DNA of 64,000 bases. Source: Actinomycetes bacterium (lineage in GTDB: Bacteria; Actinomycetota; Acidimicrobiia; Acidimicrobiales; Acidimicrobiaceae). The notes beneath the pieces were generated by a model. That model was not told the DNA's origin and ran no database searches. It saw nothing but the letters and a program-made list of their open reading frames with translations. Position 1 is the first letter of the stretch, and each line of letters starts with the position of its first letter. Both the position numbers and the translations under genes were made by a program. The stretch spans positions 1 to 64,000 of the forward strand of contig JAKARV010000004.1 in NCBI GenBank assembly GCA_021819205.1, written 5' to 3'. Positions 53,601 to 63,800 of this stretch are shown piece after piece.

Positions 53601-54215
53601 CTATTTTTTCGCTGGCTGGTAGTACGGATTGTTGCCCGCCGCGTGGTTGGTCACGTCAACAACTTGCTCAATCTCGGGAACGGCTTCCTGGATCGCCGTC
53701 GCGATCCCCTGCGAGAGAGTGACCGCGGCAAGTCCGCATCCCTGGCACCCTCCACCCATGAGGACGTATGCTTTAGATCCGACGACGCCAACCAGCTCGG
53801 CATAGCCTCCGTGGGCGGCGATCGACGGATTCACGTCCGAGTCGAGTATGCCACTAACTTTGAGGGCAATATCGCTGGTGAGCGCCTCGGGTCCAAAGTC
53901 GGGAAAGTTCTCCGCTCTCTCCGGAACGTTAGGGTTGGCGATGGAGAGTTCCCCATCGTCTCCGATATCCAGAGTCGCCCCGTCGAGGGCAGACGCAAAG
54001 TCGGCAGGTATGACAACTTTGACCTCGCCCACCTCGACTACCAAGTCCCCAGAACCGCGGAAACCAAACTCCTGGAAAAAAACGTCATAGCTGTATGATC
54101 TGCCGTCATCACCAGCTACCTCTATCCAGAGAGCCAGCTTCTCGGGAGACTCCTCCTCGCTAAGAGCTTCCTTCACGTATCCCGCAGCTTCGGCCGTAAC
54201 CACGAAAGACGCCAC
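53601..54215 (-). CDS. NfuA-like Fe-S cluster carrier (A-type-like plus NifU C-terminal domain)
   Basis: A 204-residue protein. The N-terminal half (residues 1-100) has the HesB/IscA-type fold pattern without its cysteines (WIEVAGDDGRSYSYDVFF), as in E. coli NfuA. The C-terminal half is a NifU domain: VNPSIAAHGGYAELVGVVG, then MGGGCQGCGLAAVTL with the cluster-binding CxxC. It delivers 4Fe-4S clusters to client proteins (family knowledge). It is a single gene between a terminator and the divergent ATP-grasp cassette. Confidence 0.9.
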   Translation of the reverse strand: MASFVVTAEAAGYVKEALSEEESPEKLALWIEVAGDDGRSYSYDVFFQEFGFRGSGDLVVEVGEVKVVIPADFASALDGATLDIGDDGELSIANPNVPERAENFPDFGPEALTSDIALKVSGILDSDVNPSIAAHGGYAELVGVVGSKAYVLMGGGCQGCGLAAVTLSQGIATAIQEAVPEIEQVVDVTNHAAGNNPYYQPAKK

Positions 54216-54260
54216 AGCTTACCTCCCTCGGCACGACGGCCACTACAAGTTTAGACGGAT

Positions 54261-54266
54261 TAACAT
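54261..54266 (+). promoter_or_regulatory. -10 element TAACAT of a leaderless promoter
   Basis: TAACAT ends 8 bases before the ATG at 54275, the first gene of the ATP-grasp/radical SAM/helicase cassette. Confidence 0.4.
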
Positions 54267-54274
54267 CCTAGCCA

Positions 54275-55492
54275 ATGGCCAAGATAGTCATGGTGGTGCC
54301 GGCGCACAGCTACCGCTCCGAAGCCTTTCTGGAGGCGGCGGCCCGGGCTGGCCACGAACTCCTTTTGGTAACCGATGCGCAAGTACCGGTTGCCAAGTCA
54401 ATCTGGCAGGTGAAGATGCTCAACCTCGACGCTTCGGCAACTGCAGACCTCTCCCGCCACCTTGAGTCCCACCACCCAGACTTGGTTTTCGGCGTCGACG
54501 AGCAGTCGATTGACTTGGCCGCGGCCCTCAGCGACGAACTGGGGCTCACCCGTGGGAGAAGCAGCGCAATCCGGGCGGCCAACAACAAGGCAGCTTTCCG
54601 AGAGCAACTTGCCAAGGCCGAACTGCCCCAGCCGCGTTACCTCCTTGCCAGCTTGGACGAGCTCATCTCCGAAGCCAGCGACGATCTCCACTCCCGAATT
54701 GCGGCGCTAGGAGACGATCTGGTGATAAAACCCACGAATTGCACCGCCTCCCGCGGGGTGATCAGAACCAGCCGCACGACACTAGGCGACGCCGCTCGCC
54801 TGCTCAAACACGGACTCGGCCAAGACACTCCGGTGCTGTTGGAGGAGTACCTAGATGGGGACGAGTACGCCATCGAGGCTATCGTCTCAGGTCGCGAACT
54901 CGAAATTCTCGATGTCTTCGCCAAGCCCGGGATCGGCGCCGGGCCCTACTTCTGGGAAACTTTTTACGTGGGGACCGCGCACATCTCCAAGGAGCAGCTT
55001 GGAGATGTCCATGCGTTGCTTAGGCGCGCCACCACCACCCTCTCCCTTGAGGACACCCCGATCCACGCAGAGCTGAAAATGACCGCCTCCGGCCCGAAGC
55101 TCCTCGAAATGGCGCCGAGAACCATCGGTGGCAAGTGTTCCGCCTCGCTCCGCTTTGCCGGGGGGCGCCGCCTTGAGGACGTAGTCCTCGATCGAGCCCT
55201 AGGCATCAGATCGAGCGCAAAGGCCCGCCTTAGGCCCCACGGAATCTACATGATCGCCACCCCTGGCGATGGTGTATTCGAACGGGTAAACGGAATTGAT
55301 GCGTGCCTCGAAATCCCCGGCGTCACGGGCCTCGAGATCACCGCCAAACCCGGAACCGCGGTGTATGCACCTCCATTCACCCTCGGGTATCTTGGATTCG
55401 TTTTTGCCGAGGGGCGCAGTCACCAGGAAGTTCTGACGGCCCTGCAACGGGCAAGGGACACGCTCGAGCCGGTGGTCCGACCGCCCAACTAG
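54275..55492 (+). CDS. ATP-grasp domain ligase of unknown substrate
   Basis: A 405-residue protein of the carboxylate-amine ligase type. It has an N-terminal Rossmann-like preATP domain (VVPAHSYRSEAFLEAAARAG, DLVFGVDEQSIDLAAALSD), an ATP-grasp core (NNKAAFREQLAKAELPQPRY, DLVIKPTNCTASRGV, VLLEEYLDGDEYAIEAIV), and the metal/phosphate residues in AELKMTASGPKLLEMAPRTIGG. The C-terminal domain (residues about 310-405) is like that of biosynthetic ATP-grasp enzymes. It lies 12 bases upstream of the radical SAM gene, so the two probably act in one pathway. Confidence 0.9.
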   Translation: MAKIVMVVPAHSYRSEAFLEAAARAGHELLLVTDAQVPVAKSIWQVKMLNLDASATADLSRHLESHHPDLVFGVDEQSIDLAAALSDELGLTRGRSSAIRAANNKAAFREQLAKAELPQPRYLLASLDELISEASDDLHSRIAALGDDLVIKPTNCTASRGVIRTSRTTLGDAARLLKHGLGQDTPVLLEEYLDGDEYAIEAIVSGRELEILDVFAKPGIGAGPYFWETFYVGTAHISKEQLGDVHALLRRATTTLSLEDTPIHAELKMTASGPKLLEMAPRTIGGKCSASLRFAGGRRLEDVVLDRALGIRSSAKARLRPHGIYMIATPGDGVFERVNGIDACLEIPGVTGLEITAKPGTAVYAPPFTLGYLGFVFAEGRSHQEVLTALQRARDTLEPVVRPPN

Positions 55493-55504
55493 GCTGGCCG
55501 GAAG

Positions 55505-56824
55505 ATGCAAACCATCCTCGTCTCCACCTACGACCTTGGCCACCAACCCCAAATCGGGGCGGAACTGGCGGCGATCTGCGAAAATCTTGCGGTAGTCGAC
55601 CTGACCAGGGATGCCAACAACGTCGACCTCTCCGGCGCTGAAAGGGTGATCATAACCGCACCGATGTTCACCGGCTCCATCGCCGCCCGGGAGTTCATCG
55701 AGAGCCACCAGGACGATCTGGTAGGCATACCAGTGGTGTTGGCCGGCCTGTACGCTTCGGTCCTCGAGGAGGCGCTCGATCCCGATCTCAGGAAACGGCT
55801 CATCCTTCACGCCCTGAACCGGTTCCGGCCGTCGGATCTCCTCGGGTCGCTAGAAGGCGGCGACGTTGCGCCGCCAACGGCGAAGAGGGAGTATCGGACC
55901 AATCGGAGGAGCTTGCTGCCGCTGACGAGTTACCGCAAGGTGCTTGCACGCGGCGTCGAGGTCACCAGCGGCTATGTCGAGGCTTCCGTCGGGTGCCGGC
56001 ACCGGTGCCTGCACTGCCCGGTAGCCGCAGTCTGGGGCGGCCGAATCGCGGTAAACGACCGGGACGGAGTCCTAGCCGACATCGAAGAGCAGTACCGGCT
56101 TGGCGCGCGCCACATTAGCTTCGGTGATCCCGACTTTTTCAATGCCCCCCGCCATACGATCCCCATCATCGAAGAGGCGCACCGGCGCTTCGAGGAGCTG
56201 ACCTTCGACATCACCGTGAAGGTATCCGAGCTGGTAAAGCATGAGGCATGGCTGGACACCCTCGCCGAAAGCGGACTAGCGTTCGTCATCTCTGCGGTGG
56301 AGAGCCTGAGCCCGATGGTTCTGGAGCATCTGGGCAAGGGTCACACCCCGGAGGAGGTGTTTCGAGCCCGCGATATCCTGTTCGCGCGCAACATCGGCAT
56401 GCACCCAACCTTCGTCCCATTCACCCCGTGGACCACCCGCGAGGACATACTCGACATTCTCGACTTTGTCTGGACCTCCCACCTGGAAGATGTTGTCGAG
56501 CCGGTCCAGTACTCGATCGAGCTTTTAATCCCCCCAAACTCGCTGATCGATCGGTCCCAAGAGGGCTTTCTCGACTACGATACCGGCATCATGGGTTACC
56601 CATTCTCGTACCGCGATCCCTCGCTTCTACCGCTCCAGCAGCACATCGCCAGCCTCGCCTCCGAGTGTGGCGGCGGCGGATACGCGGAAATCTTCGAAAA
56701 GATCTACTCCATATCGGAAGCGGAGTTGGGCAGGACCAAGCGCGTGGCACGCCCAGATCGTCGGGCACCTGATCCGGTGATTGTGACCGAACCGTGGTTC
56801 TGCTGCGCCGCCCCCGTCAGGTAG
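55505..56824 (+). CDS. Radical SAM protein with a Cys-Cys tail (CUAEP/CCAEP-tail type)
   Basis: A 439-residue protein. The N-terminal domain (residues 1-about 140) starts ILVSTYDLGHQP and resembles a B12-binding-type Rossmann fold. The radical SAM core has the cluster motif CRHRCLHC and HISFGDPDFFNAPRH. The protein ends FCCAAPVR. A known radical SAM group ends in Cys-Sec/Cys-Ala-Glu-Pro and contains selenoproteins; this copy has Cys-Cys-Ala-Ala-Pro with two ordinary TGC codons. The reaction is unknown. It is flanked within 12 and 6 bases by an ATP-grasp ligase and a UvrD-like helicase. Confidence 0.85.
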   Translation: MQTILVSTYDLGHQPQIGAELAAICENLAVVDLTRDANNVDLSGAERVIITAPMFTGSIAAREFIESHQDDLVGIPVVLAGLYASVLEEALDPDLRKRLILHALNRFRPSDLLGSLEGGDVAPPTAKREYRTNRRSLLPLTSYRKVLARGVEVTSGYVEASVGCRHRCLHCPVAAVWGGRIAVNDRDGVLADIEEQYRLGARHISFGDPDFFNAPRHTIPIIEEAHRRFEELTFDITVKVSELVKHEAWLDTLAESGLAFVISAVESLSPMVLEHLGKGHTPEEVFRARDILFARNIGMHPTFVPFTPWTTREDILDILDFVWTSHLEDVVEPVQYSIELLIPPNSLIDRSQEGFLDYDTGIMGYPFSYRDPSLLPLQQHIASLASECGGGGYAEIFEKIYSISEAELGRTKRVARPDRRAPDPVIVTEPWFCCAAPVR

Positions 56825-56830
56825 CGCCGG

Positions 56831-58654
56831 ATGGTGCCGCTGCTAGACGGACTCGACGCCGAACAGTTGCTCGCGGTCACCACCCCGAGCCCGCTTTTGA
56901 TCATCGCTCCCGCGGGTTCCGGAAAGACGAGAGTCCTCACCAGGCGAATAGCCCACCAGATCGAGAGCGGAGAGATCCGCGCCCAAGAGACGCTGGCGAT
57001 AAGCTTTACCCGCGCAGCGGCCTTCGAGATGCGGCGGCGCTTGAGCCGGCTCACCGAGGGCCCGCCACCCAGCTGCGGGACCTTCCACTCCCTGGCGCTC
57101 CGAACGCTAAAGGAACACGCTCGCCTTACGGGACGTCCCATGCCACGCGTGATCGACTCCTCCGACAACTTTCTCCGTCAAGCCATCGGAGGAGCCCACG
57201 ACTCCCAACCGATCTTCCAGGAGATTGTCAGGGCCCGAGCAGAGGACTTCACTGCCGAAACCTACTCGGCGCTTACCGCACCGCTCAACGCAACGGTTGA
57301 TCTCAAGGCGGCAAAAACCGCTTTCGCCCGCTTCGATAACCTTCGTAGACGCCAGGGGGTTATGGACCTCACCGACCTGGTAAGCGCCGCGACCCGGGTG
57401 TTGCGTAACGGCGATTCGAACGCCTTCCGGTTGAGGCTCGGAGCAAAGTGGGTGTTCGTCGACGAGTTTCAGGACTTGAACCGCTCCCAACTCGGCATTC
57501 TCGAAGCTTGGCTTGGACCGGAACTCGGGGGCTTGACCGCAGTCGGCGACCCCAACCAGGCGATCTTCCGGTTCAACGGCTCCGACCCGAGCCTACTAAC
57601 CGAGTTACACCAACGGATTCCCACGCTCAACCGGGTCCGGCTGCGGATTAACTACCGCTCGACGCCGGCAATAGTTGCCGCCGCCAACCGGGTCATCGGA
57701 CACCAAGTAGCTAACGCCTCCCGGAGGGGCGGCTCCGATCCCCTCTTCGAAGGGCACCCGAGCAAAGAAGCAGAGGCAAAGAGCGCTGTCTCGCGAATTC
57801 GTGAACTCAAGTACCTTGGCGTGCCTTACGGAGAGATGGCAATTCTTGCCCGAACGGCAAAGGGGCTGGAGAGCGCGATGGCGGAGCTAAATCGCCTAGG
57901 CATAGCGCACACTACGCCGGGGGTGAGCACGCTTGCCTCGGCTCCAACCACCAAAAGGCTTTTTGCCGCGCTCAGAGCTGCCGGGGCCACCATCACCGAG
58001 GTTTGCGACACCATCGAAGCCGAGATCGCCAATGACCCGCCGCTCCCCGAGAGGGCTGTCCTCTCTCGGCTCCACGCGCTGGCGACGGAGACCCGAAGGC
58101 ACGAGCCGGAGTTGGACTGGGCAGGATTCTTTGAGGTGGTCCAGGCGGACAGGAGCAGCTCAGCCGATCTTGTAAATTTAGCCACCTTCCACGGGGCAAA
58201 GGGATTGCAGTGGTTTCATGTCCACCTTGTCCAGGTCGGAGACGGGATGGTCCCGCATCGGCTGGCGCGCTCGCCTGAGAATCTGGCCGAAGAGCGCCGC
58301 CTTCTTTACGTGGCAATGACCAGGGCAACCGACTCCCTCACACTCAGCTGGTCGCCGGCACGCTCGAGAAGCCGGTTCTTGGAGGGCTTTATTCCACCAT
58401 CCGCCACAGCCATGGCGGGAGAGTCGGCCGCCAAACGGCAGCCAAGACCTCCACACCCAGCGGAGAGATGGCGAGCACAGACCGCACGCGCCCGGCGAAT
58501 TCCTGCCAACTTGCTGCTGAGCGATAGTGAGATTCTTGCCATCAAGCGTATTGGGGCCACTTCAGACGCTGCGCTGCAGAGCTGCCTTCACGGCTCGCTC
58601 ACCGCAACTTCCGCACTTCTCCGTTCCGAACTGCTGGCTGCGCTCAATCGTTGA
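56831..58654 (+). CDS. UvrD/PcrA-like (SF1A) DNA helicase, compact
   Basis: A 607-residue ATP-dependent DNA helicase: Walker A IIAPAGSGKTRVLTRRIAH, motif Ia SFTRAAAFEMRRRL, motif II VDEFQDLN, motif III AVGDPNQAIFRFNGSD, motif IV NYRSTPAIV, motif V TFHGAKGLQW, motif VI EERRLLYVAMTRATDSL. The C-terminus (residues about 555-607) looks like a shortened HRDC-like tail, as in UvrD2. It is about 100 residues shorter than UvrD1. The start lies 6 bases after the radical SAM stop. Its end overlaps the convergent thioesterase gene by 11 bases. Confidence 0.92.
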   Translation: MVPLLDGLDAEQLLAVTTPSPLLIIAPAGSGKTRVLTRRIAHQIESGEIRAQETLAISFTRAAAFEMRRRLSRLTEGPPPSCGTFHSLALRTLKEHARLTGRPMPRVIDSSDNFLRQAIGGAHDSQPIFQEIVRARAEDFTAETYSALTAPLNATVDLKAAKTAFARFDNLRRRQGVMDLTDLVSAATRVLRNGDSNAFRLRLGAKWVFVDEFQDLNRSQLGILEAWLGPELGGLTAVGDPNQAIFRFNGSDPSLLTELHQRIPTLNRVRLRINYRSTPAIVAAANRVIGHQVANASRRGGSDPLFEGHPSKEAEAKSAVSRIRELKYLGVPYGEMAILARTAKGLESAMAELNRLGIAHTTPGVSTLASAPTTKRLFAALRAAGATITEVCDTIEAEIANDPPLPERAVLSRLHALATETRRHEPELDWAGFFEVVQADRSSSADLVNLATFHGAKGLQWFHVHLVQVGDGMVPHRLARSPENLAEERRLLYVAMTRATDSLTLSWSPARSRSRFLEGFIPPSATAMAGESAAKRQPRPPHPAERWRAQTARARRIPANLLLSDSEILAIKRIGATSDAALQSCLHGSLTATSALLRSELLAALNR

Positions 58655-59372
58655 CGCCACCTCGCTGCTCCTCTGCGTGCCGCGCGTAACCGGCAAGCCT
58701 GCCGAGGTCGACCGAGACAAAAAGGCCCTTTGCCCGGGCTCTCAACTCTTTAGCGGCGATCAGCTCGCCGCTGGTGAAGACCTTCCTTCCCGCCACCGAC
58801 TCAAGCCGCCCCCTAAGCTCCAGCTCGACGTAGAGAGGAGTAGGGCGAACGTAGTCGACCGTCAAATTGGCCGTCATTCCCGGACGCCCGCTCAATGACT
58901 GAGCCATCCCCAGAACCTCGTCGAAGACCGCCGCTATCCAGCCGCCGTGAACACACCCCGGAGGTCCCTCGTAAGCCGCGCTGAAGACCACTCGCCCCTC
59001 CACCTCATCCGCGCCTCCACTGCGGCTAACCCGCAGCTCCAAGGGAGGGGCCAACGGATTGAGCTGGCCGCTGACCGGGCTCCGAAAAAACGGGGGCGAG
59101 GCAACGCCGGCCGGGCCGGCTTCGGCAAATCCGCGATAGTGGTAGCCAGCATCGTTAGCCTCTACCTCCTCTGCGATCTGCCGGAGTGAAACCGCCAGCC
59201 GCTCCGCGGTCTCCCGGCCGGCGTCAAAACTGATCGCGCCGGCGATCAGCCGCCGCACCTGCTCCACCACCAGCAACCGTGGAAGCTCCTTCTCGGTCGG
59301 CTCTGCAGACGCCATCTCCCGGACCATCTCCGCAAACCAGCGGTCCGGCTCCCTCTCAAAGTCAGCCGCCAC
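58644..59372 (-). CDS. PaaI-like hotdog-fold thioesterase with an N-terminal helical extension
   Basis: A 242-residue protein. Residues about 1-90 are a charged helical extension. Residues about 95-235 are a hotdog thioesterase: GPPGCVHGGWIAAVFDEVLGMA (the His/Gly active-site helix with Asp), and LTVDYVRPTPLYVELELRGRL. Such proteins hydrolyse acyl-CoA or are fused in polyketide pathways. GTG 59372, with GGAGG 5 bases upstream, overlaps xthA by 11 bases, so the two are coupled. Confidence 0.88.
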   Translation of the reverse strand: MAADFEREPDRWFAEMVREMASAEPTEKELPRLLVVEQVRRLIAGAISFDAGRETAERLAVSLRQIAEEVEANDAGYHYRGFAEAGPAGVASPPFFRSPVSGQLNPLAPPLELRVSRSGGADEVEGRVVFSAAYEGPPGCVHGGWIAAVFDEVLGMAQSLSGRPGMTANLTVDYVRPTPLYVELELRGRLESVAGRKVFTSGELIAAKELRARAKGLFVSVDLGRLAGYARHAEEQRGGVND

Positions 59373-60135
59373 TCCAGCCTCCAAAAGATACCAGCACCGG
59401 CGCGTGGTCTGAGGGTTTTGCCGCCCTCCTCGCCTCCACGTCCACACGGTACTCGACCGAGGGTTGCAAGAGCGACGCAGATGCCAACACCAGGTCGATC
59501 CTCATCCCCATGTCCCGCCGGAATGCCCCCTGGCGGTAATCCCACCAGGTAAACCTAGGTGACTCCAACTCCTGCCGAGAAGCACAGTCGACAAGCCCGA
59601 CCTCCAAGAGCTGAGCAATCGCCCTCCGCTCCGGCGCGGAGACGTGAGTGGCTCCGGCAAGCGCAGTTGGGTCGTACACATCCACATCGGCCGGAGCAAC
59701 ATTGAAGTCACCTGCGAGCACCATTGGCGCGGGTTGATCTTTAACAACCGCCAAAAGGTGCGAGAGCCACTCGAGCTTATAGACGAAGTGCGGATCGTCA
59801 AGCGCCCTCCCGTTGGGAACGTACAGGGAGAACACCCTTACCCCGGCGATGGTAGCTGCGATCGCCCGGGCTTCTCCTACCCCATCCCCGGCAATCCCCC
59901 GCTCCACGCGATCCATCGGAAGCCGCGATGCAATCGCCACCCCGTTCCAGGCAGAGACGCCCCAATGGACTACCCGGTAGCCACTGCGCTCGAAGATCGC
60001 TTCGGGAAACTTGCCATCTTCCACCTTGGTCTCCTGCACGCAGAGAACGTCCGGCGATCGCTCCTCCAAAAACCAGCCGAGCAGGTCCACGCGCGCCCGA
60101 ATCGAGTTGACATTCCACGTCGCCAGCGTCAACAT
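59362..60135 (-). CDS. xthA: Exodeoxyribonuclease III
   Basis: A 257-residue EEP-fold nuclease of base-excision repair: TLATWNVNSIRARVDLL, VLCVQETKVEDGKFPE (metal Glu), YVPNGRALDDPHFVYKLEWL, LAGDFNVAPADVDV and the catalytic His in KPSDHAPVLV. It cuts at abasic sites and resects 3' ends. The start is ATG 60135; a GTG two codons upstream is also possible. Confidence 0.95.
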   Translation of the reverse strand: MLTLATWNVNSIRARVDLLGWFLEERSPDVLCVQETKVEDGKFPEAIFERSGYRVVHWGVSAWNGVAIASRLPMDRVERGIAGDGVGEARAIAATIAGVRVFSLYVPNGRALDDPHFVYKLEWLSHLLAVVKDQPAPMVLAGDFNVAPADVDVYDPTALAGATHVSAPERRAIAQLLEVGLVDCASRQELESPRFTWWDYRQGAFRRDMGMRIDLVLASASLLQPSVEYRVDVEARRAAKPSDHAPVLVSFGGWSGG

Positions 60136-60160
60136 GGCCACACCAACCGCCGCACTTCCA

Positions 60161-60580
60161 TCACGCCTTCGCGATCACGAAAAACAAATCCACCTCGGCT
60201 GCGAGCTTCCCGGAGACCGTGGCCCTCCCACTGCCCTTTCCGGCCCGCGCGGAGAGGGTGGTCATCGAGATCTCGAGATCCACGCGGTCCCCCGGTCGGA
60301 CTTGATGACGAAAGCGGGCCCGGTCGATGCCGCCAAAGAGCGGGAGCGTTCCCCCGTACCGATCATCGGCAAGGACCGTAGCCGCCCCCAGCTGGGCTAT
60401 CGCCTCAATCAGGTAGACGCCGGGAAGAATCGGATTTCCCGGGAAGTGGCCCTTCAAGATTTCGAGCCGAGGATCGACATCGAGGTAGCCCGAAGCGCTC
60501 GACCCCGGAGAGAGGGTATCGATCCCGGAGACCAGTAGGAACGGCGGTCGATGGGGAATGAGAGTTGCCGGATCGATCAT
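60161..60580 (-). CDS. fabZ: 3-hydroxyacyl-ACP dehydratase, FabZ-like
   Basis: A 139-residue hotdog dehydratase: LIPHRPPFLLVSGIDTLSPG, then HFPGNPILPGVYLIEAIAQLG with the catalytic His and Glu, and FGGIDRARFRHQVRPGDRVDL. It dehydrates 3-hydroxyacyl-ACP in type II fatty-acid synthesis. Actinobacteria often use HadAB or FAS I instead, so a FabZ type is a useful lineage mark. The start is ATG 60580. Confidence 0.9.
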   Translation of the reverse strand: MIDPATLIPHRPPFLLVSGIDTLSPGSSASGYLDVDPRLEILKGHFPGNPILPGVYLIEAIAQLGAATVLADDRYGGTLPLFGGIDRARFRHQVRPGDRVDLEISMTTLSARAGKGSGRATVSGKLAAEVDLFFVIAKA

Positions 60581-60824
60581 CAAAAGCCTCCACTTGCAAA
60601 CTTGGGCCCTAACGAAGAACCGGCTGCACCGGCAACTCCCCACCAAGCATCTACAGCCATGGGGATGAGCGGTGGCGAGAATCGATCAGCTAGCATCTCC
60701 GTTTTCCCTTCGCAGCCACCCTACCACCCTGCCAACCCCGCGCAGGGCAGCCAACATCCCCCCGAGCCAGGGGGAGGCTGCAGCGGCGGTAAAAGTCAAT
60801 TTTCGCCAGCGCCGGGCTGCTCGC

Positions 60825-60830
60825 TAGACT
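60825..60830 (+). promoter_or_regulatory. -10 element TAGACT of the kgd promoter
   Basis: TAGACT ends 7 bases before GTG 60838. GGAGATC in between could also serve as a weak Shine-Dalgarno sequence. Confidence 0.4.
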
Positions 60831-60837
60831 GGAGATC

Positions 60838-63800
60838 GTGGCGGAGACCTTTGATAAAGAGTTCGGGCCCAACGACTGGCTCGTGGAAGAGATGCTCGAA
60901 CGGTACCGGAGTGACCCTACGCTAGTGCCACAGGACTGGCGGGAGTACTTCGAGCAGTTGGAGTTCCATGCGCGTTTCAACGACCTCGAGGTAACCGACA
61001 CCCGAGCGCGCGAAGTGACCGCGGACACCCCGCTGGAGTCTGCCAAGGAACAACGGCAAGCCCAAGCGCCCGGACCAACTCAAAGTGCGCCCGGACCAAC
61101 TCAAAGTGCGCCCGGACCAACTCAAAGTGCGTCCGAACCAGCGCCGCAAGTGGCACCCGAACCGGCGCCGCAAGTGGCCGGATCCCAACCGGCTGCAACG
61201 CCACTCCGAGGTGCAGCAGGTGCACTGGCAAAGAACATGACGGCGTCGCTATCGGTCCCAACCGCAACCAGCGTCCGGACCGTCCCCACCAAGGCGCTGG
61301 AGATCAACCGCGGGCTTATCAACAATCAGCTTGATCGGGAAGGGCGCAGCAAAGTCAGCTTTGGGCACCTGATCGCGTGGGCGATCGTGAGTGCGCTCGT
61401 GGAGCGTCCCGCTATGAACTCGGTCTTCGTCGACGACGCCGACGGAAAGGGAACTCCGGGGGTACTCCGGAGCGAGGAGATCAATGTAGGGATAGCCGTA
61501 GACCTCGTCCGTCCCGACGGGCAGCGCACTCTGATGGTCCCGGTAATAAAAAAAGCTAGCTCGCTGGGCCCGGCCGGCTTTTTTGAAGCCTACGATCAGC
61601 TGATTAAAAAGGTCCGCCAAGGGAAAGTGAGCGCCGACGACTTTGTCGGCGCTACGGTGAGCATCACGAACCCGGGGACCATCGGCACCCAGCACTCGAT
61701 TCCCCGGCTCATGTCCGGCCAGGCCGCGATCGTCGGCGTCGGTGCCATCGCCTACCCGCCGGAGTTCGAGGCTGCCGACCCCGCCACCCTGAGCGAGATC
61801 GGCGTATCCAAAGTGGTCACGTTGACCTCTACCTACGATCACCGGATAATCCAAGGAGCGGAGTCGGGCCAGTTCCTCGCTGACGTAGCGGGGCTTATCG
61901 AGGGGGCTGGTAGCTTCTACACCAAGATCTTCGACTCGCTAGAGATCGCCTACCCGCCAGTCGGCTGGAGCAAAGATCGCGGCTCGTCCCAGAGCTCGAT
62001 ACCCGAACGGGCGGAGAAGCAGATCCACGTTCAGACGTTGATCAACAACTACCGCGTTCGTGGACACCTCCTTGCCCACCTCGATCCGCTCAAGCTCACC
62101 AAGCCTTCCATGTCCCCCGAACTCGACCCGGCAACCTTCGGTCTCACCCTCTGGGATCTAACCCGAAGCTTCCTCACCGACGGCCTGGCCGGCACAGACC
62201 AGCTCGAACTTCAGGACATAGTTTCCATACTCCGCGACACCTACTGCCGTTCTATCGGCTTCGAGTACATGCACATTCAAAACCCGGAGGAGAAGCGGTG
62301 GCTTCAGCGCCGTATCGAGGGGGTGGACTTCCGTCTCTCCAAGGAGGAGCGGCTCGAGATCCTGGGCACCCTCAACGACGCCGAGGCATTTGAAAAGTTC
62401 CTCTCCACCCGGTACATAGGACAAAAGCGCTTTGGCCTTGAAGGAGCGGAGAGCGCGATCGTCTTTTTGCGCGAAACTCTTAACCAAGCTATCAGGACGG
62501 ACATCTCGGCTGCCGCAATCGGAATGGCGCACCGCGGCCGGCTGAACGTACTCGCCAACATCGTTGGGAAGTCCTACCGAAACATCTTCGAGGAGTTCGA
62601 GGGGAACCTCGACCCGAACTCGGTCCAGGGCTCGGGGGACGTCAAGTACCACAAGGGTTTCGACGGTTTCTACCGAGGACCCACAGGGCAGGAGCTTCCA
62701 GTCACCCTGGCGTCGAACCCATCCCACCTCGAGGCGGTGGATCCGGTCGTCGAGGGCATGGTTCGCGCGATGCAAGATCTGCGCGGCAACCTGTTCGAGT
62801 TCGGAGTGCTCGCCATTCTGGTGCACGGAGACGCCTCGTTTGCCGGGCAGGGCGTGGTGGCCGAGACGCTCAACCTCTCCCAGCTGCCCGGTTACCGCAC
62901 CGGCGGGACAGTCCATCTGGTCATCAACAACCAAGTCGGCTTCACCACCAACCCGCAGGAGGCCCGCTCATCGGTCTACGCCTCGGACATCGCCACCGCC
63001 ATCCAGGCACCAATATTCCACGTTAACGGGGACGATCCGGAGGCGGTAGCTCGCACCGCCCGTCTCGCTCTCGACTACCGGAACGCCTTCCACAAAGACG
63101 TCGTGGTGGATATGGTCTGCTACCGGAGGCATGGGCACAACGAAGGCGACGAACCCAGCTACACGCAGCCGCTGATGTACAAGGTGATCGAGAACCAGCC
63201 ATCTACGAGAAAGATCTACCAGCAGGCGCTGGTGCGCAGCGAGGCAATAACCGCAGAGGAGAGCGAGGCGGCGCTCGATGCCTATCTAGATCGGCTTCAG
63301 CAGGCGCTGGGCGAGACTCGAGAGGCGGCGCCGCCAAAGGCGACCCTGCTTCCGCCCGCGCCGATGCAGAACGTTCCGCTCGCACCGGTGCTCACCCAGG
63401 TAAAGCGGGATGTTCTCGAACACATACACCGAGCCCTGAATCAGCTGCCCGACGGCTTCACCCTCCACCCGAAGCTCGTCCGGCAGTTCAAGGCGAGGCG
63501 GGAGCTTTTCGAGTCGGGAGAGGTTGACTGGGCTCTAGGCGAGGCCTTCGCCTTTGGCACCATCCTGCTCGACGGGCGGGACATCCGGATGGCCGGCCAG
63601 GACACCAGGAGGGGGACCTTCTCCCACCGGCATGCCGCACTTTACGACTACGAAACCGGAGAGATGTTTCAGCCGCTCGCCAGGCTAGATCCCGAGTCGT
63701 CGGAGGTGGGAGCGATAAAGCCCGGACGGTTCATGATCTACGACTCGCTGCTCTCTGAGTACGCCGCGATGGGGTTCGAGTACGGCTACTCGCTCAAAAG

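Noticed and set aside
61066-61179. CRISPR-like repeats
   Set aside because: The units are tandem without spacers and lie in frame inside kgd, so they are a coding minisatellite.
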